Source: Toxoplasma gondii ME49
Lineage: Eukaryota; Apicomplexa; Conoidasida; Eucoccidiorida; Sarcocystidae
Assembly: GCF_000006565.2 (NCBI RefSeq)
Contig: NC_031468.1
Span: forward strand, 1-64,000
Reading direction: 5' to 3'
Length of the DNA stretch: 64,000 nucleotides
Shown: positions 24,101-36,342 of the stretch, in pieces
Position numbering within the stretch: the stretch's first letter is position 1
How the letters are laid out: each line of letters opens with the position of its first letter
Made by a program: the position numbers and the translations under genes
The notes under the pieces: generated by a model
Databases searched by the model: none
What the model saw: only the letters and a program-made list of their open reading frames with translations
What the model was told of the DNA's origin: nothing

Positions 24101-27100
24101 GAAAAGAACCCGCAGTTCAACCATGCATTGTGCAACTCATTTAACTGGTATTAGGATTGATGTTTTATACCAACTGACCCGTCATCGTGATGCATGCTTT
24201 GTGTATGCAAATCGAAAGAATGCTCAAGTTCCTTGCATTTACTCACCAACTGATATTTACGGAGTTCGGTCCCCACTGAACTGAACAATATCGTCATGCA
24301 TGCACCCCTCGTTTAGGTCTTCTTCGCGCGCTGAAGTGCCCAGGAGAATACGCTTTTCAAACAAGTCCGTTTCGGGTCGTACTGTTAAAAAACCCAAAGA
24401 CTCGTTGGTTGAGAATCTGACCCCACTCTTTTTTCTTCTGCTATGGAAATAGATTCAGTACATTCTTTTGAAAACATCTTGTTATCTTCATCAAATCAGT
24501 TGATCTAAGAGATCTTGATGTTTCCAGTTCTTTTCTTCTGAATAAATCTCCGAGAAAGATTCTGCTGGTTGGTGACCCACATCGGCAAATCCTGAACAGC
24601 ATAAACTCTGGAGGGTGTACACCGTACTCCGTACCTTTGTTTGGCCACACCGCCAATCGATGGAGGGGAAGATGCGGAAGGGCACTGCTTGGCAGTGTGC
24701 CACCCGGTAGTTCATCAGCACGAACTCGCCGTCGGGCGGGACGAAGGTGAGGAGTCTTTGCGGCGCGTCGAATTCAGACAAATCCACACATTCGTGGAAG
24801 TTACATGCGTCTACCCAGACAGTTGAAGACCCTCCTGCGCCATTCGGGCTTCCTGGCGAGACGCGCGAAATCCCAGACATTTCACAAAAGAGCGAGCGAC
24901 ATCCACGACTTCTCTCGTGTGGAGAGAAGAGCTTTTGGACGCCGCTTGAGACGCGAGATAAAGTGCAGTGCGACGAATCCTTTTGATGCCACATCAACTG
25001 CGTAGGATCCTCCAAGCTGGCAACGCCCCAGGTACAGCGTTGGAGAAAGGAGGCATTTTCTTAGAAGCCGCTTCTGATTTGATGCAGCTTCCACACCCAG
25101 ACAAGTCAACATCCGTCCACGAGTTCGTCATGCAGCGCGCTTGCTCCCTTTTCGAATTTTCTGACATTCATACTTCTACCGTATCCGAGAAGAATCGGCC
25201 AAAAGACACCTACACCTAAACACATATGCACATATGTATGCAAATATATATATATATATATATATATACCTGTAGCCAGACACACGCACGAGAAAAGAAA
25301 TTTAGTGTAGCCTTGTTGTCTTGCAAATGTTGATATTTGACTTCGTAAGTAGTTTCGTTTTTTTTTTCGAGACTGGAGATTTTCTACCAAGTATTTTCTA
25401 GTTCGTTGAGAAAACCTTTCTGGATGTAAAGAGCTTTTCCTGCAGAGACGGTAACACATATCCCGTGATTCTGCTCTGTGTGGCGGTCGGTTGTTTCCAT
25501 TGCCACGCCGAACAAATGGGTCGAATAACGGTCTTTCCTTCAGTGCGCGCGTGGGTCAAGAACTTCTCTACTTTCGCATCCTTTCCTGTTCTCCTTGTCT
25601 CGTCCCCTGCTTGTTTCATCTCCCGATTCTTTCCCCCTCGCACAGTCGTTTCTTCTTTTTCTTCCGCCGATTTTCTGACACCGACCTGTTGTCTGGCTGA
25701 CGAAAACAATGTCGTCGTTGAGCGCGAGTTTGAGGAGGTACTTGCCGTCCAAGTAGCTTTTCATTTGGATGCTGCCGTCGAGCGAGGCGTTGACCACCTG
25801 CCCTGTAGAGCTGAGAACGACGGTCAGTCTCTCGAGAACGTCGACGAAGATCTCGCTTCTTCGGATATTGGCCGACGCCCCTCGAGGGCCGCGGCCGCCG
25901 AAGGACGCGCCTCTCCCCGCCTCTCCTGCCGTCGCCCCGACAGGTCGGTGGGAAGCGTTGCTCGGGATTGTTTTCGGCGCCAAGTTCGCGAGAGTTGACA
26001 AGCTGGAAGTGAGTTGCTGAATCAGCAGAGACAGAAACACTTGCGTTGCAGAATCAGGTGTGTACATGCAACCCCCCGCATGCCCCCTGCACACAGACGC
26101 ACCTGCTGATATCCACACTGACGTGTATGGCGGTGCATGGGTGCCCGCATAGACATGAAAGTCGCGGTGGAAGGACATGGAAAAGCCTAGGCTGGAGATG
26201 CATTGGTAGATCTTCCATCGATTGCTCCGCCTCGTCATTTTTGGTGAGTTGCAAGGAAGAATAGACGAGAAGAACCGGAAACGGGCACCGGCAGAGAAGG
26301 AACGAAAAGCGACAGTCTCAGAACGCCTTGGCTAGCAGACAGAAGCACGCTCAAGCCCCGAGAGAGCGAAGGAGAGACGACGGAGAAAACAGAGCCGCCT
26401 CGTCAAAGTGAGAAGACCCACACTCTTGACCGGAGGGGGGTCAACGAGAATGGCTTCCGAGTAGACTGCAGACTTCAGGGACTCTGTGGATGTCAGCTGA
26501 GGATAGCCGTAGTCAACGATTTCATCGAGGAGCTCGTAGATCATGACGAAGTTCTTCCGTATCGCCTCTTCGTTTAGCACCCCGCAAAAGTCCTGCAGAA
26601 AGGACGAACACGCGAAGGAAAAGCGTTGCATGCAGGCCCTCGAGGCCTCGCCGCCGTCTCCTGCTTCCCTTTTTTGCCGCAGTCTTGTCTCGGTTCGCCT
26701 CTCGGCCGCTCCTTCTCATCACACCCGAAATCTAGAAAAAGTGGAAACCTGCGCACAGCGCACCACCCCGCAAAGGGGCAGGTGGCCATACACACGGAAC
26801 GCAGTCGGACCCATGGCTAAGTGGAGATCGAAGAACGAGCACCCTTCAGACGAAGACGAAGTACACATGCAGCCTCGCTTCTAGTCGTTTCTCTAGGCCT
26901 TCAGGCAGAACGCTTGATCTTTTCTTCGATTTGTGCGAACTCTCTGCGCTTGCCACACAGTCAACCACGGCGGGGAACGCAAACCCGGCAGTTCTGCCAA
27001 AAGTACACCCTGTAGTCTTGGTGTGCTTACAAATACCCACGACACTGGACGCGAGATACGGAACAAACTGTCCCCAGACATTCTTGAGTTCTGCGTAAAC

Positions 27101-28256
27101 CATGTTCACGCAGGCTTGCGTGGTAGCGAGAAAACGAACTGCCCCCAGACGTCTCTGCTTTTGAGAGAAGAGGTCAGTTGGCGGCGAACGAGAGAGAGAC
27201 ACTCAGGGAAGCTTCTGTGTGCGCTGCTTTTTGCGACTTTGGGGAATCGGAGACGATAAAGTTCTTTTTCGCGTTCGAGGCGCGTCTACCTCGGTCGCGT
27301 TCGACCTTCGCCGAAACCTTCTCTCTTGCAGTTCTTTTTCCTCCCCTCCTGTCGACAAACAGGACTCCAGAGTCAGCGCTACTCTCTCTCTCCCGCCACT
27401 CTGCTTTTCTCCGCAGAGCGCATCGGTCAGCTGCTTCGTTTCTTTCCTTCCCCTGCTTGCTTCGAGCTTCAGCAACCAAGTAGAGGACCCAACACATACG
27501 CGGGGACTGAGGCCGGTTTGCGAACGCGTCTCTAACAGGGAAGTACTAAAGGCACCCCAGAGGAAAGACAGCGTCGCTGTAACACAACCAACTGCATGCA
27601 GAGAGACTCAACCTGGAGCATCAGCATGCTCACAGTGCCGCGTTTTCGGGACTCAGCACTCGCTCGACTCGTGGCAAGAGAGACGCCAGTACTTATGGCA
27701 TAGACCACAGCGTCAGGTCGTTTGCGACGTCGCTGAGCCGCTGCTTCTTTACGTTTCAGACGCTGCAGCTCCCAGGAGGTTCTGAAGAGATTCAGTTCGC
27801 TCGAGGAGCCGAGAGTCAAGGCTTGGCTGATTCCAAAGCAGCTACCTGAATGATCTTGGTGAGGCGGTGAAGGAGTTCGATGAGGACGGCCGGCGACGGA
27901 TTCTGCTGAGTCGTGAGGACGAAGTAGAGTCCGCTTCTCCGCAGAAACGCAAAGGTGATGCCGTTGACGCAAAACAGTGGCGAGGCTTCGCCAGCGGCGC
28001 CGAGCCCGCCGCGGTTCATCATCGCGAGCATGCCCTGGGCGGCGGAGGGGATCCCTCGAGGTGCGCATGTCGATGACTTCCCCGAGTTCCCCGAGGCTCC
28101 AGCGCCAGAGAACTCGGAGGTCGCGGCAGAAGGCACTTGCCAGCAAGTCACATGTCTGTAGAAAATCTCTGCGGCGCCCTTGGGAGCGTCGTTCCGGTAG
28201 TCCTTCGTGATGAGACAGTCCCCCCGCGGGGACAAAACGTAGAACTGAGAAAGCAT
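21138..28256 (-). CDS. AP4M1: AP-4 adaptor complex, mu subunit
   Basis: Eight exons: 28256-27846, 26592-26431, 26016-25686, 24810-24635, 23181-23050, 22649-22593, 21842-21708 and 21236-21138, giving 500 residues. All junctions have GT/AG and matched phase. The longin-like N-terminal domain starts MLSQFYVLSPRGD and carries IYELLDEIVDYGYPQ. The mu-homology domain follows, with RRSEIFVDVLERL, ADIPEQTYAATVALSIPLPK, KRLVWNIRKFH, FGPISMTFEIPMFNVS and the terminal FRWVRYVTQSSSYICRV. This order and the ending identify a mu chain. Details such as FVDVLERL and LDEFD-like LSEFDAPQRLL match AP-4 better than AP-1, -2 or -3. It would bind tyrosine-type sorting signals on cargo at the trans-Golgi in a clathrin-independent coat. 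Yju2 is transcribed divergently from 1.6 kb away. Confidence 0.92.
22901..22913. repeat. Poly-C tract in AP-4 mu intron
   Basis: A run of 13 cytosines followed by more C-rich sequence, in the intron between the exons at 23181-23050 and 22649-22593. On the coding strand this is a G run. Confidence 0.9.
25243..25268. repeat. (TA)n microsatellite in AP-4 mu intron
   Basis: About 13 TA dinucleotides within the intron between exons 3 and 4 of AP-4 mu. Confidence 0.9.
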
Positions 28257-29822
28257 CGGGCCACAATCGAGCAGACGGGGGGCGAGAAGAAGGAGTGGAA
28301 GACGAGAGGTGGAGCAGAAAGAGGGTGGACAACTGGAGAGACAACGGGGAAGCAGCAGACGCGTGTCAGGGCAGCGAAGAACATGCGGGAGACAAGCGAG
28401 AGACAGAGACGAAGGCGGCCAGGTGAAAGGGGCCGGTCGACGTTAGAGACACAAGGCGTCTGGGGAGAGACACTGCTGACAGGGAGAGATAGGAAAGAAC
28501 GGCGGCCTGTCAGACAAGAAACGGAGAGTCCGGGGGTGTCGAGAACAGTGGAAGAGGAACGCGACGAGATCCACGAGGACGCAGAGGAACGGCGACTCAG
28601 AAAAGAGAGAGGCGCAGACACCACAGAGAATGGTAAAGAGACTGTAGTGACTCTAAACACGTGAAAAGAAGGAAATACAAGTGACTCCGTTGGTCACACA
28701 CACAGAGGTCACCTCGTGAGGACGAGGCGCGGAGATATTGGTGGTGTTCGGAGACGAAAAAAACGGAAACAAACGGGAGACGAGACAGAAGCCTCACCGT
28801 CTGCAGAGAACAAAACAACTTCCATAAAGGAAAACCGACAAAATCGCTCCTCGAAAAGTAAAACATTCCAAAGTCGCTGGGACAGGAGAGCCTGCTTTTC
28901 AGGACCCCTGGAGACACGGCAAAGCCGCGCGCACGCAGGTTCCGTTTTTCGTTCGTCTCCTTTTTCGAAATGCGCGAGTCTACTTGAAAGCAATTACCAG
29001 CTCTGAGCGGTATCACCTGTTTGTGCGAAGCCTGGCGACTCCAACCAGCATTTCCCTCGAGCAGTCATTTTCTGGGACACACCGGTACTTTCCTGCAGAT
29101 GTCTGCAGCAATTGAGGGACTTTTCGCGGCAGGAAACGAGACAGAGCGTCCGTCGCGCGGACGAGAATTGTCGCATAGAAGATGTGTGGATTCCAATCAA
29201 AGAGAAAAACGAGAACAAAACTCGGGAGAACCAGACGACACCGATGGGAGCATTTGGCGACGAGGAAGCTACCCGCGATCGATCGATCGAGCCGTGTTCC
29301 GGTGTACATACACCTGAGGTCCCCGCGCCTTCCCCGGAATGCAGACAGGTTTCTCTTTCCCTGTAGAGAAGCAAACGTACAGGAGGGAAAAGAGATTTGT
29401 TTCTTGTCTCGAAAACGTGACCATCACTCCTCTACCTCGTCTTGCTCAGTCGCAGGCGGGCATGCACAACGTGTGCTCTCTTTTCGAGCTTCTGCATCTC
29501 TCTGTAGCAGTTTGCCGCATGCGCGCAACTGCTCGTTGCTTCCTGGGCTTTCCGATCGGATCCTGCCCTTGACTTCGGCCTGTGGTTCTGACGTATTTCG
29601 GCAGAAAAATCTTCCATTCGGTCTTCTGTTTCTCCGTCCGCTCGCCGTTCCACCCTTCTCGCCAGTTCGTGGCTTCTGCCGTCGTGTGACTCGGGCGCCG
29701 GAGAGACGGACAAGGGCAGGTGCGACAGCGTCTGTCAGGTTTCTTCCGTTCTTCTTCGTGGTTTCCTCAGTGTCGTTTCCGCCGCGGTCTCCCGCCCCCT
29801 CCAACTTGCTATTGTCGACGCG
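28257..29822. promoter_or_regulatory. Divergent promoter region between AP-4 mu and Yju2
   Basis: 1.57 kb between two divergent start codons. It must contain both promoters and 5' untranslated regions. The minus-strand reading 28660-28148 and several plus-strand frames are not protein-like. A GGCATGCA sequence near 29460 resembles the TGCATGC-type element common in coccidian promoters. No core promoter element can be asserted by eye. Confidence 0.5.
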
Positions 29823-32800
29823 ATGGCGGACCGGAAGGTTCTAGTTAGGTACTACCCGCCCGACTTCGACTTTGACGTGCTGCGACAGAAAAAGCGCGTT
29901 CTCTACCGGGCCAAGGAGTTGCAGCACGGCAAGAAGCCGCGTCAAACGGGAATGAGCAAAATTATGCATGTCAGAATGATGTTTCCCTTCACTCTGCAGT
30001 GCGCATCCTGCAAAGAATTCGTCTACGTCGGAACGAAATTCAACTCTCGCGTGGAGCGTGTCCAGGTGCGTGTGCATCATGTCGCCAGTTCCTCTTTTTT
30101 TACGATCTTCAAGTACAAACATTGAGCTCTTTCAAGCAGTCCAGTGACGTGGCAGTGAACAGAAGTCAAAGGGAACTTGGCTGTCTCCAACGCTCTGTTT
30201 TCGGAGACCCCTCCTGTGTATTCCCAGCGACGCTGCTCACGTACCTTCCACGTTTTCTCATACACACTGCGTCAACGCCATACACAGATTCACACAGATC
30301 TACCCTTGATCTGGCGAAGGCTGGATCTCCTGCTCCTGTGGCTCGCAGCCTCGAGTTGCGGCCCGCGGAGTCCTCTCTGTCCGCTGTCTCCCTGCGCAAA
30401 TTTCGTCTCTCTCCAGCCATCTACGCACTCACACACGCACATATCAATTTACCTATCTGCTTCTGTCTGTGTATCTGTCTGCCTCTCTATATCTATTTCC
30501 TTATCTACTGACTTTTCTCCATGTCCGTCTCTCCACATCTTTGTGTCCTTATTCGTGGACTCCAAAAAAGGATCCGGACAGAAACCTCAAGAGGCAGCCT
30601 CGTGCAGTGGAACGCGCGCCGGACTGTTCGTTCTTTTTCTGTGTACAGGGAGAAGATTATCTTGGCATTGTCAAGTGGCGATTCTACGGACGATGTCCGA
30701 ACTGCCGGGGAGAGATTTGCTTCAAGACTGGTGAGCTCCCTTCGTGCGCGAAGAGTGAAGATAAAGTTTCTTTTTCCTTTCTCAGTGAAAGTGGGTCCAC
30801 CCCCTCAAACTGTTGTGTGCATGCCTAGCTCGCATGCAGTTTCGCAGAAACGACTCTATGTGACCGTCTCTGCGGAGAGGTCAGGCTGTCGGGCGAACGG
30901 ATGCTCCTGTCTGTCTCTGTGTCTATTTATCGACCTATCTATATATGTATGCATGTCTCTCTGTGTGTGTGTAAATTTGTCGAATCTGTGTCAGCGTTCG
31001 TCTACATCGCACCTCCGTCTCTCTGTCTACATCTACATCTACGTCTGGCATCCTGTCTCCGTCTCTGTACACTCATTGATCTGTGCTGCAACCTTGTGTT
31101 TCTGTCGGCGGAGCGGGTGTGGATTTGAAGGGGACGCAGAGGACAGTCTGATTCGACGAGTGCTTAGCCCATGTCACTCTTTTGAGGGTGCCTCTGCACC
31201 CTAGGCGAAGAGGTGCAGCGTGTTCACGGAACGCCTGAAATCCCCGAGAGTATCCCCGTTGCGCCCTTCGTCAGTGCCGAGCCGACTCGCGTTCTCAAAC
31301 TTCTAGACTCCAGGGAAAGGAGTCCGCTGTGTTGACTCTCACTGTGGTTGTCGGCGACAGCTCGACGAACGACTTGTTCGTCAGGTGTCCAGATTAACCT
31401 CTACTGGCGTACATCGAGGAAAGAGAAAGTGGAAAGCCGCCGGAGGGGGGACATTAACACAAACGTGCATGTGAGGGTCTGCTCTGCGCTCTGGCAAGTC
31501 TGCATTACATTCCCTTGCACAAGACTGTTGATCCCCGACGACCGGATCGCGTAGCTGGACGACTCAGAAAGAGAATCAGTCAAAGTCCTTTGAACTCATT
31601 GAACGAAGAGTCTGCATGCACAAACGTCACCACTCGTCGACAGGGTTCTGAATGTTGCTGTTTCTGCAGATCCAAAGAACGGAGACTATGTGCTCGAGTG
31701 GGGGGGCACTAGGACGTATGACCCTATGAGGGATCAACAACTGGCAGAAGAGCGCCTGCGAAAAGAGCGAGTGAGTGCACTTGGCGTGTGTGTTTCTTTC
31801 ACTCTGGGTCGTCTCGTTTTGGGACAAGTGGCTTGTCTCGGCTTTCTCCGTTCTGCTCTCTTCGCAAATTCGAAAAACGCATGCCCGTTTGTCCACTCTC
31901 TTCGCCCTTCCTCGCCTTGTCTACGCGTCTCTCATCTTCTCGTTTTTCCACCGCGTGTCGGACTCTCTTCCAAAGTTGTAAGGCACAGGCTGCATACCAC
32001 TAGATTGAATACCCTTAACATGATTGTCATGGAGAGCGCAATCGAACTTGGATCCGGTAGCCCCCCACCCCAACCTCCTCGCTTTCCTTCCTGTCTCAGT
32101 TTCGCCTGTATTTGGCAGCGGCCTTTTCGCCTCCGCTCTTCTGTGCGTGTCGGATGTCTTCTCGTGACGTGCTGCGGCGCGTTTCTTTTCTTTCTGAAGC
32201 TCAATGCTTGGATTTTCTCGTTCCGCCTTCTCAGCGGGGCCCTGAGAAACACAATTCGATATGGACTCTTGTGTTCCAGCAAAGAAACCTTGTCGGAGAT
32301 ACTTGAAACCTATTCCGTGCGAACACAGGTCCTTCGTGCTTTTGCGGTGCTCGCGACCTCGTGTTTCAGCAGGTCACAGACCCTCCACCTGCCTCTATGT
32401 GTGTCTTCTTTTGCTCGCGGAGTGCTTGTTCACGTCGCACATGAATTTGACATGTGCGGCACCTGATGTGGAACGAGCCTGTTCAAAGCCTGTTGTCCAC
32501 GTTCCGGTTTACAACGCGTTTCTCTAACCTCATCAGGAGGAAGAGTTGGAGGGCGACCGCATGAAACAAGTCGAAGCGAAAACATACAACGTGCAGAACG
32601 AGCTGGCCGCGCTGGAGCAGCTCGAGGAGCTCAGGAAAATGAATCGCCGCCTGGTCGACCGCGAAGCGGCCACCGAACAGGCTCTCCAGTTTCTGAGACA
32701 GAACGAAGTGAACCGCGAGGAAGACGCCGACGAGTGGGACGCCGAGGAGCGGACCGAGTTGATGAAGTTCATGCAGATGCAGCGGGAGCTTCGGGATCGG

Positions 32801-33741
32801 GAAGACGAAGAGCCGGAGTCTGAGGAGGAGGGTAAGGCGTTTTTCCAGACTCGTGAGGACTTCACAGGAAAAGTGTTGGGCGGAGTAGAAATGGATTCCT
32901 GCTGTGCAGAAAAGAGAGGTCAGGGTGCGGTTCTTGTCGAAAACCGGCACCCCCGCGAGCAGTTACAGTGGCTTTCGAATGCATGGCAAGAAACTGAGCG
33001 GGTCCAGGCGAGGGGCGCTTCGACGATAAAACGAAGACCCGCGAAGAAGAGCGGCGTGGTCTTTCGCCGTTATGTTATCTTCGAGAACGTGTTTCGCGCG
33101 TTTCGCGGGTGAGCTAGAATCTGTGTGGTTCGCCGTTCTTTCTGCATGCAGAGAGCGTCCAAAATCCTAGCGCGCCACGGTCCCGGTCGTCTTCTCCAGG
33201 GAACGCCGCAAACACACAGGCAGACAGTCGGGCAAAATCCTCTGACGCACCCTCCCACTCGTCTTTTCCACTTACAAGCTCCTCGTCCCCGGAATCCCGT
33301 AGTGAAGCCTCGAGTCCGCGCTCGACAAGGAAAGAGAGAGGAAGCAGTCTGAGTGAGAGCGAGGGCGAGGCGTCGCTAGATGCTGCAAGCCGTAGGGCCG
33401 AAGGCTCTCTGGGACTGAAGGCGGAAAGAAAATCTTTTCAACTTGAAAGAGAAGACGCAGACAGGAGGACGCCGCAGAGTGCGCCGAAGGCTCCTGGGAC
33501 GTCTGCTGCCGGGTCGTCCATGTTCATGCTCACTGCGGTGACTGGCAAGAGTCCACGGCTAGTTGTGAAGAAGAAGAAGGAAGAAAGCGACAGTTTCTCA
33601 GATCTCTTAGGCTCCTACGCATCTTCCTCGTCGAGCGACGAAGAAAAGACCGAGACAGACGAGGGTGCTCGGGCGAACGGACGCGAACGAGATTCCAGTG
33701 AGACACCAAGCAGCAGCCGCGGCAGTCAGCCACACGCTTAG
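29823..33741 (+). CDS. YJU2: Pre-mRNA splicing factor Yju2 / CWC16 (CCDC94 family)
   Basis: Five exons: 29823-30065, 30649-30730, 31670-31770, 32537-32831 and 33152-33741, giving 436 residues with phase-matched GT/AG junctions. The family start MADRKVLVRYYPPDFDFD is present. The four zinc ligands of the CWC16 domain are visible as C60-x2-C63 (CASCKEF) and C97-x2-C100 (CPNCRGE). They are followed by FKTDPKNGDYVLEWGGTRTYDP, which is diagnostic for Yju2 rather than the CCDC130 paralogue. A long Glu-rich helix (about 145-240) matches the family. The last 190 residues are Ser/Arg/Glu-rich with KKKKEE near the end and form an extension with no clear counterpart in the short yeast protein. In the spliceosome Yju2 joins with the Prp19 complex and promotes the first transesterification after Prp2 action. 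Confidence 0.93.
30860..31075. repeat. Pyrimidine-rich simple-sequence tract in Yju2 intron 2
   Basis: Imperfect CTGT/CTAT/TCTA repeats with TATATATGTATGCATG, inside intron 2. Typical of the intronic low-complexity sequence of this genome. Confidence 0.7.
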
Positions 33742-35829
33742 AGCAGCTCACTTGAAAGGCAGAAAGAAACGTGGGGGAAAATCGATTGGTTAGGGGAAAA
33801 ACGAAAGTGCTCTAGACTGCGCAAAAAACGGTGAAAACTTGGTCGGACTCAAGGTGCGCATAAGGGAATCAAAACCCGAGTGTGACGGAACGTCTCAGCG
33901 GAGAAAAGTGAAGAAGAAAGCCGGACTCGCTTTCTCGAACCTGCTCACTGTTTTGCCATCTGTGGAGGAGCTCCTTGGAGGGCTCGCTGGATGGTTGGGG
34001 AATCGACAGCGTGGTTGGGAGACCACGGCTGTAAACTTGTTTTTGATCTTTTTAAGAACGCTTCGTCACAAACTCCGCACACGTGAGGCATCAGTGCCCA
34101 CGCCGCGTGGACTTGCAAGCGACGAGGAAGCGTGTGCACAAAGTTCGTTGGGCTGGCTTCAGAGACTGTCCCATCAACAAGCCCTTAGTGCAACGTGAAA
34201 GCCACTCCTGCAGCTATCCAAGCGTTGTTCTGGCAACTACTCAATCAGGAAAGCAACCTGTGCTGCAAGCATGCCGACCACGGCAATCTGTTGTGTCTCT
34301 CCCATTGATTCGGTGAGGCGACGCAATACTGGTATTCTTTTGCTATCAAGTGCGCTGGCACAGAACACAAGTAGGCCAGCCCATCAGCAAATAATCCACA
34401 CCATAATCTCCCTTGTTTCGGAAAACATATGCGAAACTTCATGCTTTCCTCCTAATGTGCTCGTTCCTCGTAAAAAGTACCGTAGAACCTGGCTCCGCTG
34501 GAGCGCTTTGCGCGGACTGTGTTAGTTGATGTCTGCAGGAATTTGATACAGTTCCCACATACGTTCGGGTTATCAGAGGAGCTGACAAACTCCCAGTCTC
34601 CCACCAAGAAAGAAATGCCTCTGAGAAACAAACACTCCTCTCGAACAAGCGTACAAAAATGCTGATGGCTGCCAGCCTTCCCCGGGCTACCCTGCACGAA
34701 GGACTACCGGACGCACCGTACAGTTCTGAAGGCAGGTGGCAACTTGTGTTCCTGCGCGAATAAACGGCAACCCTTCTCTCATCAGACAAGAATCTTGCCA
34801 CTGGAGGCAGATATACCCGTGCAGAGCTGTTAGCGTTACCGAGCAGATGAATTTCGATCAAGATCTGCTTCCGCCTTTGCGCCGGAGTGCCCGCACACAC
34901 CCGCAGAAAGCAAAATGCAAGTGCTTCCACTTCGTACTGACCCAAATCGGCACCGCACGGCCGAGGCAAAATTACGAAAAAAGCGACAGGCTTTGCAAAC
35001 ATCGGCATGACAAAGCCGGAGTCGAAATCCTCCAGTCCAGTTTGCTTTGAGGACCTCCTTAAGCCTGCACAAATGTAGTCAACGAACTGCAACATGACTC
35101 AACCCGACAAAAGCGGCATTACCAAATTCATTGTCGCCTTTTCAATTGTAATCGGCATCAGACCCGACACCAGACTGGAATTACACATGCCACGGGGGAA
35201 CGGGGTTTCGCCGCTCATCTCGGCGAGAGCGGGGTATGAACGAATAACAGCTACTTTGCACGGCAGAACCCCTTACTGTCTTATGCGTCAACACTAAATA
35301 CAGCTACTCGCATTGACAGCGAGAGGAAATTAGTACACAAATGCTAGTAGGATCAGCACCGGCATGCAGGGAGTAATCAGCTCTGAGATTGCACAGCAAA
35401 TCTCCTGCCGAAACGCCGCGACGCTTCGCTACATTTACAGTGTGTGCCTGATGAGACAGAGTGGTTACCTGCATAACATCTGCCCAACACATCTGACATT
35501 CCTTCATTGACAACATTTCTAGAGACCCGATATCCTTACACAAAACAGCTCTGCGCAAAAAACGCACAGACGCTCTGCCGCGGTCCACGTGAGAGATCTC
35601 AACTTGGTCACAGAGACAAATGCCCCATCATCACCGATGCGTCTATGTGAGGCGTAGTAGCATCCAACGCCCTAATCGCTGGCAGTTGGCGGCGCGACGA
35701 AAAAAGTCATAGTGGCTCACAGGACATAACTGAGATTCGCCATCGACTTCAGGAAATGCCGGAAATGCCATGAAAAACGATTCACCGGCCAAAAAGCCAG
35801 GGAAGGCACACACCGCACCTGTGCCGCTG
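33742..35829. other. Convergent intergenic region, no gene supported
   Basis: 2.1 kb between the stop codons of Yju2 (plus) and the small secreted protein (minus), expected to hold both 3' untranslated regions. A 218-codon minus-strand frame (35095-34439) is the longest, but it has no signal peptide, domain or regular composition. I do not call it a gene. Confidence 0.45.
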
Positions 35830-36342
35830 TTAACTATGCGTCAACATTTTCCTTAGCTCTTCAGAGTCAAGAAGTCTGACGGCGGCAAGCTGCGTTCGTT
35901 TTGCATTTTGCAACTCCCGATTGACTTGTTCGCGAAGGCTCGCGGTCATTCGTGGTCGTTGGTTTACGTTTCGTGCGATCCCTCGAGTCTGTTCCATAAG
36001 GGCTTTCAAATCTTTACGAGCTTCTTGCCTATCCGCCGTGACACTGGCCTTGGCCGCAGAAGCTTCGTTCGCTGCTAAAATTAGTTCCCTAAATGCAACA
36101 GGCTCGCCACGTTTCTCCCTTTCAACGAGCCCGCTGTACCTGGTAATAGGTCCACTTGCTGTTTCCATACGGAACCGGAGCAGGTCCGAATTAAAGTTCA
36201 CAGCTTCCATCCTTGCTTTCAGGTTTAGTAATTCTGATCGCAATACAGGATCATCACTTGCGGAGGCAGCACACGCGCATATGGCGTAGAAAGCTGCAGC
36301 CAGAAAAGCGACGTTGGGTGTCGACATGAAGTGAACCACCAT
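35830..36342 (-). CDS. Small secreted helical protein, unknown family
   Basis: Single open frame ending at 35830. I start it at the Met at 36342 (170 residues). The next Met at 36327 (MSTPNVAFLAAAFYAICACAASASDD) is equally possible and begins a textbook signal peptide with a cleavage site near SASA|SDD. The frame is also open upstream to 36540. The mature part is about 140 residues, almost entirely charged and Ala/Leu-rich, with predicted long helices (LRSELLNLKARMEA, RQEARKDLKALMEQ, LREQVNRELQNAKR) and no cysteines or transmembrane segment. It may be a dense-granule, rhoptry or other secretory protein; that location is inferred only from the signal peptide. I do not recognise a family. It lies head-to-head with the IFT88 locus. 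Confidence 0.62.
   Translation of the reverse strand: MVVHFMSTPNVAFLAAAFYAICACAASASDDPVLRSELLNLKARMEAVNFNSDLLRFRMETASGPITRYSGLVEREKRGEPVAFRELILAANEASAAKASVTADRQEARKDLKALMEQTRGIARNVNQRPRMTASLREQVNRELQNAKRTQLAAVRLLDSEELRKMLTHS

Noticed and set aside
26846..27202. Minus-strand 118-codon frame between AP-4 mu exons 1 and 2
   Set aside because: The conserved sequence continues directly from IIQ (ending 27846) to DFCGVLNEEA (starting 26592) with phase 0, so the frame is intronic.
34439..35095. 218-codon minus-strand frame
   Set aside because: No Met-proximal signal, no domain, irregular composition, and it lies where two convergent 3' untranslated regions are expected.
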